From NCBI GenBank assembly GCA_035222895.1, contig JAVYIG010002760.1:1-64000 (forward strand): a DNA stretch of 64,000 nucleotides, read 5' to 3'. Below are positions 23,311 through 35,009 of the stretch, one piece after another. The translations under genes and the position numbers were made by a program. The notes below the pieces were generated by a model. The model was given only the letters and a program-made list of their open reading frames with translations, was not told the origin of the DNA and did no database searches. This DNA is from Strongylocentrotus droebachiensis (Eukaryota > Echinodermata > Echinoidea > Camarodonta > Strongylocentrotidae). How positions within the stretch are numbered: position 1 is the stretch's first letter; every line of letters begins with the position of its first letter.

Positions 23311-24552
23311 TTATTGCCCATTTACACCGTTCAAGCATACATTACTTAGTCTGCTTTCTCTTGAGCTCTTTCTCGAGTCCCCATCGATTGGTCTTCCATT
23401 ACCCACCTTCCCCCTCATGTTTGCCGAGGTGCTACACCCGCCGTTCTGACCCGAAATAAGGTGGGGTGTGGTCAGTTCGAGATGCGAGATATACGTGTTG
23501 CTCTCGCGTCTTCTAAATCGTCGCAGTCGCAAAAGTTTTCGGAAAGATTTTCGAAACTCGCGGTTGAGCGCGGCGTACAAGATGGGATTCAGTGTGCTGT
23601 TCAAATACCCCAACCACAGGGCCACCGAATACAGGGCCTGCGGCACCTCACAGGGACACAAAGGAATAAATGTAAAGATGGTGAAGTACGGTACCCAACA
23701 GATGATGAAGCTCCCCATGATAACGCCGAGCAGTTTTGTCGCCCGATGTTCGTCCACGCCAGCGCGTGGTTTTGGCGCTTTGAGGACCTCGCGTGACGAT
23801 GTCTTGACGTTTCCGTTGTACTGCCCCGACACATGTGCAGTCTGCGAATTGATTTTACGCGCTTGGTTCCGCGCAATGTTCAGTACGCGGAAATACAGAC
23901 AGCACATGACCGTGAGAGGTAGGTAGAAAAGTAAGAGCCCGTCCAAGAGAGCGAAATATGTGTTCGCGTGAAGATAACACATTTCTGGCTGCGCGAAGTT
24001 CTGAATCTCTCCCGATGCCGTGTTCCAACCGAGATGCAACGGTAAAAATGATATTGATATCGACACTGCCCAGACTATGATGAGCGTAATCACCGCTTTT
24101 CGTCTTGTTAAGCGCTTCCGGTAGTTCATGGGGTCGCTAATTGCGATATACCGGTCGATGCTGATGGCAAATAGGTGGAGAATGGAAGCGGTGCAGAGTT
24201 GTACATCAAAAGACACATAAAGATTGCAGACTATGGCCCCGAAACTCCATCTCTGATTGCGCAGCTCCATCAGCCCACTGAAGGGTTGAACAAGAACAGC
24301 CAGCATCAAGTCGGCGACTGCAAGCGACACAATAAACATATTAGTGACATTACGTAACCTGCGATTAACGGTCGGCGACAGTATGACCAGGATATTTCCG
24401 AAGATGGTGGCGATGATGATGATAACAAGTACGACCCCGATGACGGCAAGGACGCCCGTTGAATACTCCTCCGACGTCGACTCAGAGAGCGCCAACGAGT
24501 CGTTGTCGTTATCGTAGTATATCAGAGTGTAGTTCGAGTCTACCTCCTCCAT
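23311..24552 (-). CDS. Histamine H2-like aminergic G-protein-coupled receptor
   Basis: A 413-residue single-exon rhodopsin-class receptor of the plasma membrane. N53, D81, D133-R134-Y135, W161, P212, C285-W286-V-P288 and N322-P323-x-x-Y326 mark the seven helices. C109 and C192 would form the usual disulfide. Asp116 is the position-3.32 aspartate that binds the amine in aminergic receptors. Similarity to vertebrate H2 receptors is clearest in LHLGWN (172-177), LLDGLLLFYLP (202-212), EHRAT (268-272), FIICWVPYF (282-290) and ALNREFR (328-334). Asp204 (5.42) is kept, but Leu208 replaces the H2 threonine at 5.46, so the ligand may not be histamine. N7-Y-T is an N-glycosylation sequon. There is no cysteine in the early C-tail for palmitoylation. 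The start ATG has AAG before it and G after it, a favourable context. Gs coupling would be expected from H2 relatives but is inference. Confidence 0.93.
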   Translation of the reverse strand: MEEVDSNYTLIYYDNDNDSLALSESTSEEYSTGVLAVIGVVLVIIIIATIFGNILVILSPTVNRRLRNVTNMFIVSLAVADLMLAVLVQPFSGLMELRNQRWSFGAIVCNLYVSFDVQLCTASILHLFAISIDRYIAISDPMNYRKRLTRRKAVITLIIVWAVSISISFLPLHLGWNTASGEIQNFAQPEMCYLHANTYFALLDGLLLFYLPLTVMCCLYFRVLNIARNQARKINSQTAHVSGQYNGNVKTSSREVLKAPKPRAGVDEHRATKLLGVIMGSFIICWVPYFTIFTFIPLCPCEVPQALYSVALWLGYLNSTLNPILYAALNREFRKSFRKLLRLRRFRRRESNTYISHLELTTPHLISGQNGGCSTSANMRGKVGNGRPIDGDSRKSSRESRLSNVCLNGVNGQ

Positions 24553-27500
24553 CTTCTTCCTCTCAGAAGCATTAAAAGAGGATGTCAGGAAGCGACGATG
24601 TTTATTGGGAAACTGCTCCCAACTTCCGGTATCAATCGAATCTCCGTAAACTCGCCCAATTGGACGGAAGCGTTGTCATTCAAAAAAAGAAAGGCAGGGT
24701 ACGATATGTCATACACATTAGCAACAAACAAAAGCTGAGAAGTCCAGAATAATCGAGCAGAGTGAGAGAGAACGAGTAGAATATCAATTTCAATCTATTT
24801 AGGGGAGCACGGGCCGTCTGTACGGTAAATGCTCGGAAACGGCATTAATGACATCCATTTTCCACCTCCGGTTTTGTAAAAGAGCACAAATCATACAATC
24901 TTGAAATACATGGTTGTCATGGTACTGCAAGATAATCATCATAACATAGACAAGCGATGATTTTTTTTTGTTCGCTTTCACCTCAGCTTGGAAAATAGAT
25001 ACGCTCTGTCCATCGGTTTGGCAATCGTCTTCATCAGATAGTAATCGGCTCAGGAGAATTAGCAACGTAGCGATGGGGGTTCAAGTATTGGACTCTCACC
25101 GAGCAGCAACAGTTGAATTGGCCGCGTGACTTTGGTGTAGCTATGCTATGCGGGCCTTCTGCGTGCCGGCGTACTCTCATTCCATGTCAAGAGTCAAATG
25201 AGTTTAAAAACTGTACGTGATAAAATGCAATAATCCTTTACGATGTAATTGTTTTCCTTTCGCGTGTCCGAGATTGATATGTCAGTTGGTAATGAAGGGT
25301 CGAGTATGAAGTTTGATGAATATGAAAGCAGGCAAGTTTAAGCAGTATAGTGCCTGAATATGAAGTAACGATGACTGTAAATGTTTTTTGAAAAACAGGA
25401 GTTCTCAACGCGTCATTCCTTTCCCTTGATTGAATACTGTTTCTCGTTAGGGTAAATCCGTCGCTATGGAGACGACTAAACCGATTCGGACGTAGTGGAT
25501 GCAGGATGAAGCAAACTCACCCATGCGTGGCATTCGGAGGCTCCCATCGGCGGCAATATAATGCTAATCGTTGCTCACCAATCCACAATCACCTCTCCAA
25601 AAGAAGAGGAGAAACACAAATGCCGGACAGTTCTGGCGCAAGATGCATGCAGGCGTTTCGCCCGATTTTATGCAAGAGCGCTTGCGTTGCGTTATTACGT
25701 AGCCATGGACAAGAAAATCACAAGTACGATTTTTTTTCTTTGAGGGGGGGAGGGGAGTACCTCTTATATCACTTCTATCTCTTCTTCCTTCACACTCCCT
25801 CGATATTCCCTAATATTTCCGCGTGGTTGCTTTAATTCTTGCGAACGAGAAATGTAAATGTAAATCTGAAGACAGGTGCTGCGCAAGATTATAGTGAAAG
25901 AAAGAGCGACCAAATCACAACACGCACCTCACTCGCGTCGCTTCGGGCGCTCACCAATTACTTCCAAATGACATAACGACGCAGAAGGGCAAGTTGTATA
26001 TCTTTCTTTCTTTCTCTGTCTCTATCTTCTTCTTCCCCGCTTGTGATTCACATCGAAAAGTACACGTGGATCTTGTCAGATCTGTAAATGTAATTGGCCT
26101 TCATCTGTCAAGACCACACGAGTGCGTAAACATTCAAATGAATATATTCCGATTTCACATATTCCTCCGGTTTCTTTTTTCTTGCGCGAGAAAAACGTTG
26201 TAGATATTTTTAGTCGTATGCTCGTAACGTAATTCAAATACCGCGTGTACGGGACATTGATGGAGCATCAGTTATAAGACTGTGGTGGTCGCCGAACATC
26301 TACAGCTAAACAGCAGTCGGTAACGGTTGTTTCCTTCAAAGGCATCAACAATATCATCCGTAGTTTCAGATGCAATTTAGCCCGTTGATACAACTTTCCG
26401 ATTTAAGACAGAGATCCGAACTTTAGATTCAGTTGGGTGACTGACATCTACTGACGAATTACAATATGATATAGAGACAGGTCCATCGTAATCTGTCTTA
26501 CATTTCATTGTAACCAAAGCTCTGGAGATTCGGGTGACAATCAAGCATTTTTCAGAAACTTCCTATCCCCTCCTTTCCACCACCGCGGCGCCAGACAAGA
26601 GCTGCGTGCGACGAAATCCCGAAGTAGAAATCAGCACCTTCTTCTGTTCTCACAAGCGGCAGATCGGTGTTCCTTCAGCAAACTGCGCAAATGTAAAGAG
26701 AAGAGAATGAGAAGAGGAAAAACAATGAGAGGACAGGGAAAGTAATTTCATAATAGAATTTTAGCATTTTAGATTTGATTAAGATCGATCGGTGCTCCAC
26801 AGTCCCTGCCGAGTTATTACCTCGGAGTCTTCGTATAATGCGGTTTGTGGTTTCTTTTCCTTCTTCCCCATTGCAAGGATTGTCCGCCCCTCTATGACCG
26901 CTCTTTTATGAGATACTCGCAAGGTGAAAGATTCGACACTTCTTTGAGAAGGGACTGTCCCAACTGCCAATCGAGCCTTGCTCTGAACACCACAGATGCG
27001 GTGCCACCCCGACAATGTGGACGAGCCTTTAATTGCAATGGTAAATACGCAGCGGGACATATGGCTGGACGAGAAGGATGTTGCACACTATGCAATATTG
27101 ATGGAAATGTCACTAAAATGGGTTAGTGAGAATGTCACCTGATGATAGAGGCAACCCTGAACCGAGTGCCGCAAAATGTTTGCTATTATTCTATATTACC
27201 CATGCGTATTTTTACTGAAAAGGGTAGGGGTGAAACTGCTGGTGAAAATTTCGGCACGTATAATGACTCCGACAAGGTGTTAATATATATTTATTCATAT
27301 GTTTCATATAGGAATAGGACATTTTGACAGCACCCATTCCATCACTGTCTTCTAACGACTCCCAAACCGTCTTTGCTTTAATGCAAACAATTTTCTCCCG
27401 ATTCACGTACTTTTCTATACTATTATATTATTAACATTTCAAAAGCGACTTCTACTACTATTACTATCTCTATATATACTTCCATTAATTTTTTTCCAGG

Positions 27501-28108
27501 CAACAGAACCTTTCATAAATGCACTACTTATTTACGTCCTGAAAGCAATTTCTGTCGTATTTGCATTTAGGGTTGTAAGTACTGCAAGCCCTGACAAGGA
27601 TAAGGTCACATCCATACATTCAAAGAACTGTTATCATTGTTTCTAAATTACCCATGTAAAAATAGCAACATGTACAGATATTCTGAAGCTTGTCGTCTTG
27701 CGCGCATCAGCGAAAATGACAAGAATGAACAGAAAACCAAATCGAACATAATTATTAGAGAAGGTATGACGTGAAGTATAACACATCTTTCCATGTGACA
27801 CAGCAAGGCTGAACTTTTCTTGGACAAATAATAGTTTTCACAACTAGGAAATTTTTGAATATAAATTATGAATCAGTCAAAAATCTGCAGAAAATAGATT
27901 CGGATTCCGCGAAAATTCATTATGGAGAGGGATTAAAAACGAACTAAGCCACGCGGCGGAAGTGTTGCCATTAGATCTTCCTCAGCCCTGCTGCTGCAGC
28001 TCTCTCAATTCGAAGACCTCTTTTTTTTTTTAAAGAGAGAGTGGAGTTGTGGTCATAAGATTGAATTAAGGAAGAAACTGTCAAGAATTGGGAAACGTTA
28101 ACTAACCA
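24553..28108. other. 5' flank of the receptor and intergenic DNA
   Basis: This lies upstream of the minus-strand receptor and is somewhat richer in CG dinucleotides (about 25.4-27.1 kb) than surrounding DNA, so it may hold the promoter and any 5' noncoding exon. I see no TATA box or exon I can defend. A Cys-containing frame at 26845-27126 (93 codons) has no recognisable domain. Confidence 0.4.
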
Positions 28109-28402
28109 GGGGGTTTTTCACAAAGATGTTAAGTCGAACTTAACTCTAAGTTTGACTTAAAAAATATGGAGAGCCATTTGTAGCCTTAAAATGACATATA
28201 TTCAAAAGCAAAAATTCAAATATTTTAGACTTTTCATAACTCAAGAACATTAAATCTCCCATGATAATGGAAAATATGAATCAACATTTTATGCCTTTTA
28301 AAATAACTTTTACCAAATATTTCAAAGATGCTAACTGCTTTCCATAATTGTTAAGTCCAACTTGGAGATAAGTTCAACTTAGGATCTTTGTGAAACACCC
28401 GC
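28109..28402. mobile_element. MITE with GGGTGTTTCACAAAG termini, copy A
   Basis: Left end GGGGTTTTTCACAAAGAT; right end, inverted, GGCGGGTGTTTCACAAAGAT. Inside, AAGTCGAACTTAACTC and an AAGTTGAACTTATCTCC-type inverted partner extend the terminal repeats. The interior (GGAGAGCCATTTGTAGCC, TATGCCTTTTAAAATAAC) matches 48193-48473, so both are one family. Noncoding. Confidence 0.7.
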
Positions 28403-29671
28403 CAGGACATGATAAAAAACAGTGATGTTTTGGAATCCTCAGTATGATGATGAGATTAGTTCAGTCTTGCTGAAAATCACGTGCACCGTATACAGAAGTG
28501 GCTACATTTTACTAAAAACACACGTGTGACATGCAAATTTATTTCAAACGTTTTCAGCTGTTTCTGAACACATTCGAAATATGACTGCATTTGAAGAGAA
28601 TGCTTTTCAGGGGACATTTTCTTGTATGATATGCATCCAAAGCGGTTTACAAGGAACGAGACAGCTCACCAATAACCTTCTATCTTTCCCAGAACTCAAC
28701 CTTCTCTTTAATTTGAGATTTGACTCCAGCTAGATACTAATCATGCGTGAGAGAAATATCATAAAGTTGTTGATCGATCAGTGCAATCGCTCGTGGCCAA
28801 TTCGAAATTAACTTCGCTTTTTTTTTCTTCTTCTTCTTCTTCTTTTCATTCTCGTCTCCATCCTTCCCTCTTCGTTGGTTTCTAAACCACTCGCTTCCTC
28901 ATCTTTCATTCGCCGTCTCACTTTCATCACCCGATATCAGGTACGGACATCCATGTATGCATCTATTCACTTTAGGCCATTTGGTTGAATTAATGACCAG
29001 CTATTTTCGAAGCGTTTTGTTTATTTTCATTTCCTTCTGGGGCGAGTTTTCAGCTTCGTTATTATTTTTTCATAGAAAGTTTCTAGGTATTCTACGCATT
29101 TTTTCCTTCCGTTATCGGTTGTTCGGTCATGTTTGACTACAATTTCGTTGATTAACTTCTGATGATAGCAAAGGAACATGTTTTATGATAGTATTTGACA
29201 GTGCCAATGCCCGTTTCATTGTTTTGGCGCTTTCGATTTTTTGCTACGTTATTGTAATTTCACTTTCTGAAATCCGGTGATATCTTTGAGTAAGCTCTGC
29301 AGAACTGTGGGTTAATCCCGTAAACAGGGATATTCATAATGACATTGTATGCGGTAAAAAGTTAATGTACAGTAATATTATCATTGTTATTTACATTATT
29401 ATTATAATGTTATCATCATCCCCATCGTTCATTATTATCATTATCATCATCATCATCGTAATTACTATTGTTGTTGTCTTTATTGTTGTTATAATATCAC
29501 CATTTATATGTTGCTACATTGATGTATCTCTTTGTGTATTTCTCTCTCCATTTGGTTCTCCCTATCTTAACTTTCCCTTTATTACTAGCTATCATAATTT
29601 ATTTATCTTTGCGTGTATTGTCATGTCTTTCCTCTTAATTTCCCTCCACTCTGTATCTGCCTCCATCTGTC
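28403..29671. other. Intergenic, no gene recognised
   Basis: No supported coding sequence. ATT/ATC-rich tract at about 29365-29500 gives an artefactual Ile-rich frame. Confidence 0.5.
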
Positions 29672-29828
29672 CAGGAGCGGTTCTAGAAGAATATTTGTTG
29701 TGGGAAGGGGGTGCTTGTGGCGTTTGCACTCATTTTCTAGGTATGCCTCGTTGATAATTCATTGATAATTAAGACTTTGATGGGGGAGGGGGCTTGAGCC
29801 CCAAATCACTACTCTAGAACCGCTACTG
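29672..29828. mobile_element. 157-bp MITE with AGCGGTTCTAGA inverted ends
   Basis: Left end CAGGAGCGGTTCTAGA (29672-29687) and right end inverted CAGTAGCGGTTCTAGA (29813-29828), 15 of 16 bases matching. CAG-type ends suggest hAT affinity, but the flanking 8 bases do not match, so the class is unproven. Confidence 0.6.
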
Positions 29829-30659
29829 TAACTGAAACTCTCTCATTCGCATGTCTTACTTTCATTCATGATCTCTCTCTTATCTTTAATCTCGTAACAT
29901 CATCTAGAGCTCCAATTCTTCCATGATTCTCAAAGTGCCCTTTCTCCCACCCAAGGACTTAGAATAATATGTAACAAGGGGTCGGATTTTTGAGTTACTT
30001 TACCCCAGGGCTACATTCTCCTTTGATCCCCTCATTCTGTATTCTTCTCTATTTATTCCTTTTTGTCTTCTTCCCTTTATCATTATGTTTTATGTAATTT
30101 GTTTATTCATACTTTTTATGCATTTCCCTGATATTTTGATATGATTGTATTTATATTATAGATTTGTATAAGTTGTGTAATTTTATGTAATATGATTCAC
30201 CTGGAAGGAAAGTTTGTTCTTTGATTTTGGAAGAAGACAATGAATGATATGTTCTATTTATTCTATTCCAGTTCCAAAAACCGCCTTGAGTTTACCAGGC
30301 ATTTCTTTCGTCCACTCTCTAAAATATCACGTGCTGCCGCTACCACCCCCTCCGACTCCTCCGCCTAATTATTCAATCAGGGGCAGGTGTAAATGGGGGC
30401 TCATGGAAGGACCTGTTAGCCATGCATCACCGTTTTTTCCATCACCAAAGCAGAAATTGACATCAGCGCGATCAGTCTTACGATGGGTTTGAGGCGAATA
30501 AGACGAGAAGGGGGGGGGGGTCTAGACAGAGAGATGATGGAAAAGATGAAGGATAAGATGGAACATAATATAAATAGACAAAAATAAGGTGGTGAGACAT
30601 GTAGGATGGGAGATTTTGTCATATCCTGACGCAGGATTATCACTGACGTTATATATGAA
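29829..30659. other. Intergenic, no gene recognised
   Basis: AT-rich, with a G run near 30511-30520. No gene. Confidence 0.5.
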
Positions 30660-30735
30660 ATTATAATAATAATGATATGAGATTTGCAAGGCGCCAAATC
30701 CACTTGAAATCAACTGCTCAAGGCGCACGTGTGAA
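30660..30735 (-). mobile_element. L2-like LINE 3' tail
   Basis: On the minus strand: GCGCCTTGAGCAGTTGAT, GTGGATTTGGCGCC, then (ATT)n. The order is the same as in the LINE 3' end at 9270-9363. Only the tail is recognisable. Confidence 0.65.
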
Positions 30736-30990
30736 AAAAAGGAGATCACATAAAAGCATCAACTTTAAAAACAAAGGAACAGGAGTAAGAACAAACCTAA
30801 TCAAATGACAGAACAAATGATTAAATGCCGAGTTAAACAGATACGTTTTGAGATTAATTATGATGCATGTATATACAGTTAACTTAAGTATTCACACATT
30901 TACCTGGTTTTGTAATATTGTAAGATTATAAAAATTAATTCGTCTCGACTTATGTTCATTGAGAATGTGATATATACAAGTTTCATGTAA

Positions 30991-31062
30991 TAATAATAAT
31001 AATAATAACAATATTTATAAAGCGCAACATATCCATCTCTAAAGATGCTCAAGGCGCATACA
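30991..31062 (-). mobile_element. Second L2-like 3' tail
   Basis: On the minus strand: TGCGCCTTGAGCATC, GTTGCGCTTTATAAATATTG, then (TTA)n. Related to the tails at 9270 and 30660 but diverged in the middle. It probably comes from a different LINE or SINE subfamily. Confidence 0.55.
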
Positions 31063-31669
31063 AATAATTTAAATTAATTACATATAAAAGTATTCACCAA
31101 ATGCCACATTCAACCAGTCCACCGTGCATTCCTGAATTACACAAAACAAAAAACCATCAAATTTACATGGAGTATCAGTTGATTACTGCAAATGTATATA
31201 CGGTATATACGGTACATGTATTTTGGGGAAATTATAAATCATGAAAGAAACAGGAATCTTCTTTGTATATCATAAACCTTCCAACACGTGGATTGTGTAG
31301 ACATCATATTATATTTAAATGGGGATATAGAGTAGTTTGTGGAGGAATTATTTAAAAACAACTCTGCTGCATATTATAATAATGAAAGCAGTATTATATT
31401 CCATCTACATACCATTGTAATTTACAAACATAATCGCAAGCACCTACTACAAGTCTACAACACGATATCAACTACAGTAACTGTTAAAAAACCCAGCCCA
31501 AGGCAATTTCAAAAACCTAGCTTGTGCGTCACTCATTGAAATGTGAGAACATGACAATGACGTATTAAATAATCCTAACATGATTTCCATGGGACATGAA
31601 ATTGGGTTGAGTTCTCGAAAGTATTTGCAATCGTCTTAAAAAATGATGATATAAGTTTTCTCGTAGAAT

Positions 31670-31915
31670 TTTCGTGGTACAGTGGTGATGTCGCCGGACT
31701 ATGGATCACTAGGTTTGCGGTTCGAGTCCCGCCGCGGCACTGATGTCCCTTGGCAATACATTAATCTAAAGTTGCCACTCTCAACCCAGGTGAAGTAAAC
31801 GTGTACCCGTTAGGAAGAATAACTTTGAATGATTTAGTGCCTTATCATTGCGCCTCAGCACAGTAGAGTATTATTCATATACATGTGGTAGCTGCGCTAT
31901 GTAAAAATAACTTGG
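31670..31915 (+). mobile_element. tRNA-derived SINE (SURF-like)
   Basis: Excellent pol III promoter: A box TGGTACAGTGG (31675-31685) and B box GGTTCGAGTCC (31719-31729), 33 bases apart as in tRNA genes. The T-arm and acceptor regions are degenerate, so this is a tRNA-derived SINE, not a functional tRNA gene. The body (GATGTCCCTTGGCAA, ACATTAATCTAAAG, CACTCTCAACCCAGGTG) parallels the SINE at 7050. The 3' boundary is approximate; no clear tandem tail. Confidence 0.8.
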
Positions 31916-32084
31916 TCTTGAAGCAACAAAGGTATCGAATTACCAAATCAAATACGCAGTGTTCATGGATAGTGCAACCGTTTGCTAATCGTGATTTATC
32001 AATGCATATCAGACTCTTAATGCTCATTGCAGATCACCATCTTAGATTCGTTTTAATGATGGAAAAAAGAACCGTCATATATCC

Positions 32085-32103
32085 TGTCCTTCTTCTTCTT
32101 CTT

Positions 32104-32139
<36 letters not shown>

Positions 32140-32240
32140 TTACTTCTACTGCTATTCCTTCTCCCTCTTCTTCTTTTTCTCCTTTTTCTACTCCTTCTTC
32201 TTTATCTTCCTTTTCTCCTCCTCTTTCCCATTCAAAAATA
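32085..32240 (+). repeat. CTT/CTA trinucleotide tract
   Basis: (CTT)n passing into (CTA)n and back to CTT-rich DNA. The poly-Leu frame across it is an artefact. Confidence 0.85.
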
Positions 32241-32455
32241 AACCCAAGACAATTTCAGTAGCCTTGGGGAATACCGTTGAAATGTGTAAACATAACAATG
32301 ACATACTTATGACATCATCCGAAGGTGATGTGTATTTGCAATACAGTAGGGAATTGAAATAGGCCTTGAGCTGCTTCCTTGGAAGCCCTTGCGATAGTGT
32401 TTTACTAACAATGACAAAAAGTCAATGCCAATCATTTCTTTTTCGTGCGTATTAA

Positions 32456-32654
32456 AACTTTGAAAAGTTCCGAAGTCATAATAGCACTGTACTTTTGCAA
32501 TTAATCGGAGAGAAGTAACTCTTCCCTTAATAATTTGTGAGTCAAACTCATCTGCCCATTCCATCTTTTCTGACTGTCTGAGAATTCAAAGTAGAATTAT
32601 TGAGATGGGATTATTGCTATTAACATTTTTGTCGATATTTGCTTTGATCTTGCT
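32456..32654 (+). repeat. 200-bp direct repeat, left copy, bounded by TTAA
   Basis: This interval lies between TTAA at 32452-32455 and TTAA at 32655-32658. It recurs at 33190-33389 with about 10 mismatches by eye. The MITE at 32659 separates the copies. Confidence 0.85.
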
Positions 32655-32658
32655 TTAA

Positions 32659-33185
32659 AGGTACTATGTCCCATTTGCAGGCCAAAAAATGAAAAGGTTA
32701 AATTCCAACGGCATTTGAATATAATACTAATTTAGAACTTCCCTAAAAAAGGGGGGCTTGAAAATGTCTTTAAGTGGGAAAATAACAACTATTAGTTGTC
32801 GAAGCGACTTAAGAGCTTTAGAGCCAGTAAGTAAGTAATCTAATTTTCAGACCATTGTACCAAATGGTCATACGATTTGCTGCGCAAAGATTGAATCAGT
32901 TTAATTTTGGCCATTACAAGAAGTGGGTTATTGATGTAGACAAATGCTCATGTACCCTTTACAGCGCATTTTATGTATGTTATTACAAAAGAAGAAAAAA
33001 AGCCAGTCAGTCACTCAATAGGGTCTGACAGTGAATTCAAGCAATTAAACGGGTTTTCTTGCATAATTTGAATATTAGAACACTGCTAACGTTTAAATTT
33101 CACAGATAGGACATACATGACATATTCATAATGCCTGCAAAGTTCTACAGAATTTGATGTTGGCTGCAAAAGGGACATAGTATCT
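32659..33185 (+). mobile_element. 527-bp nonautonomous DNA element, TTAA-flanked
   Basis: Ends AGGTACTATGTCCCATTTGC and, inverted, GATACTATGTCCCTTTTGC, with TTAA just outside at 32655-32658 and 33186-33189. It is the same family as 13932-14463 in the opposite orientation. Both copies keep the internal landmarks GACCATTGTACCAAATGGTC (or a variant) and GAAGTGGGTTATTGATGTAG (or a variant). Piggybac- or Kolobok-type by target preference. No transposase. Confidence 0.82.
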
Positions 33186-33189
33186 TTAA

Positions 33190-33389
33190 AACTTTGAAAA
33201 GTTCTGAAGTTATAATCGCACTGTACTTTTGCAATTAATTGGAGAGAAGTAACTCTTCCCTTAATAATTTGTCAGTCAAACTCATCTGCCCATTCAATCT
33301 TTTCTGACTGTCTGAGAATTCAAAGTAGAATCGTTGAGATGGGATTATTGCTATTAACATTTGTGTCGATATTTGCTTTGATCTTGCTT
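33190..33389 (+). repeat. 200-bp direct repeat, right copy, bounded by TTAA
   Basis: Partner of 32456-32654, starting AACTTTGAAAAGTTC and ending GATCTTGCT, with TTAA at 33186-33189 and 33390-33393. Confidence 0.85.
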
Positions 33390-33779
33390 TAATGATGCAT
33401 TTCGAGAGTGACTTCAAGCTGTTCTGCTCATTTATTCACAGCTCATTTCCTCTGTGCAATGCCCCATCGAATCTGTCACATGTCATGAAGTCCAGCCATT
33501 TATAACTTCCTCAATGAGAGGGGTGTGTTTGTACATACATGTAGGCGTCAGTTTCCTCCATACAAGAATGTCGTTGCTATGGATACGTCCATAAACTAGC
33601 AAATTGCTGGCACATGGATTTTTGAATGAATGTTGCATGTTGTGGAATGGCGGTAACATGATATGGGAATGATTGGACAGATAGTGATTCACGACGGACA
33701 ATTTGTCACAAAATTTCCTTTGAACGTGATGGGTTTAGCAGATTGCCTTGCGTGAAGTGAAAAGGAACAATAAGGAGAG

Positions 33780-33838
33780 GGGGACGAGAGAGAGTGACAT
33801 AGAAAGAGACAGAGACATAGGGAGAGAGTGACAGAGAA

Positions 33839-33871
<33 letters not shown>

Positions 33872-34076
33872 CGGGGAAAAAGACAGAGACGGAGGGACAT
33901 ATCATTATCCTCTCCAAAAAGATTGTTAAGAAAACTGAACTTCCTGCTTTCAGGCTACTTTATACATCACGCTATTAGAGGGAGAAAGAGAGAGAGAGAG
34001 AGAGAGATAGAGGGGGAGATGGAGAGAAAGAGAAGGGGAGAGAAAGAGGGGGAAAGAGAGAGAGAGAGGGGCGAGG

Positions 34077-34107
<31 letters not shown>

Positions 34108-34255
34108 GAGGTGAAGAACAGGGAGAAATAGAGTAAGATCGAGGGGAGGGGGAAGAGAAAGAGAGAGGGTAGAGGAAGAGATATAGAGAGAGAGGGAGAG
34201 AGAGAGAGAGAGAGAGAGAGAAGGGGGAGGAAGAATAAGAAGAGAGAGAGAGAGT
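33780..34255 (+). repeat. Long (GA)n purine tracts
   Basis: GA-rich DNA at 33780-33895 and 33975-34255, separated by about 80 bp of mixed sequence. Frames encoding Arg/Glu or Leu/Ser repeats are artefacts. Confidence 0.85.
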
Positions 34256-34619
34256 TATATGCTCTTCCTCCTTCCTTTCAATTTTTATTTGTAAAGAAAA
34301 CTAAACCTCACGCGTTAATTATGTACATCAGATGTTTATCTACATTAGATGTGAACATACTGTTATATACATGATTATTCAATACAGTATATACATTTGC
34401 TTCTTCGAAGTTTTTTTTTTCTTCGACTTTCTTCACATATTCAGAGGCGGGTTTAGGGGTGCACAGGGGGCACGTGCCGCCCCCTTCCGGTCTAAGTATG
34501 CGCCCTATTTAAAACCCTGTATAATTATGGGCTTTTCACATGCTGTGAAACTTAGGATTAGGGGTCCACAATTTGTAATATATATTATTATTACTTTTAT
34601 TATACAATTTTGTTTACCT

Positions 34620-34795
34620 TCTTCTTCTATTTCTTATTCTTCCTCTTCATCTTCTTCTACTTCTTTGTCTTCTTCTGATTATTATCATCATCATCATCAT
34701 CACCATCATCATCCTCATCCTCATCCTCATCATCATCACCATCCTCATCATCCTCATCATCCTCATCATAATCACCATTATCATCAACGTCGTTC
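34620..34795 (+). repeat. TCT/TCA trinucleotide tract
   Basis: (TTCT)-rich DNA followed by (ATC)n and (CTCATC)n units. Its complement is the same GAT motif as the 60.7-61.7 kb array. Confidence 0.8.
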
Positions 34796-35009
34796 TTATA
34801 ATCTTGAGATAGAAAAAGCCTTTTACGTTATTATTTCGTGATGTAAAATTGTGAACGTTCCACAAAATTATCACACTGTATTATCAAACACAAAAAGTTA
34901 ATCAATTGTAAAAGAAAACTGATCGTAAACGTAGTCACTATGCAACACGTTCTGCTGAAATTTTATATTTGCGCTTTCAAATGGGCATATTTGATTGTTA
35001 TATTAGAAA

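Noticed and set aside
26845..27126. 93-codon Cys-containing frame starting MWFLFLLP
   Set aside because: The hydrophobic start and cysteines suggested a small secreted protein, but spacing matches no family I know, and overlapping antisense frames of similar length indicate chance.
31675..31729. Possible functional tRNA gene
   Set aside because: A and B boxes are intact, but the T stem and acceptor pairing are degenerate and the sequence continues into a SINE body shared with 7050-7402.
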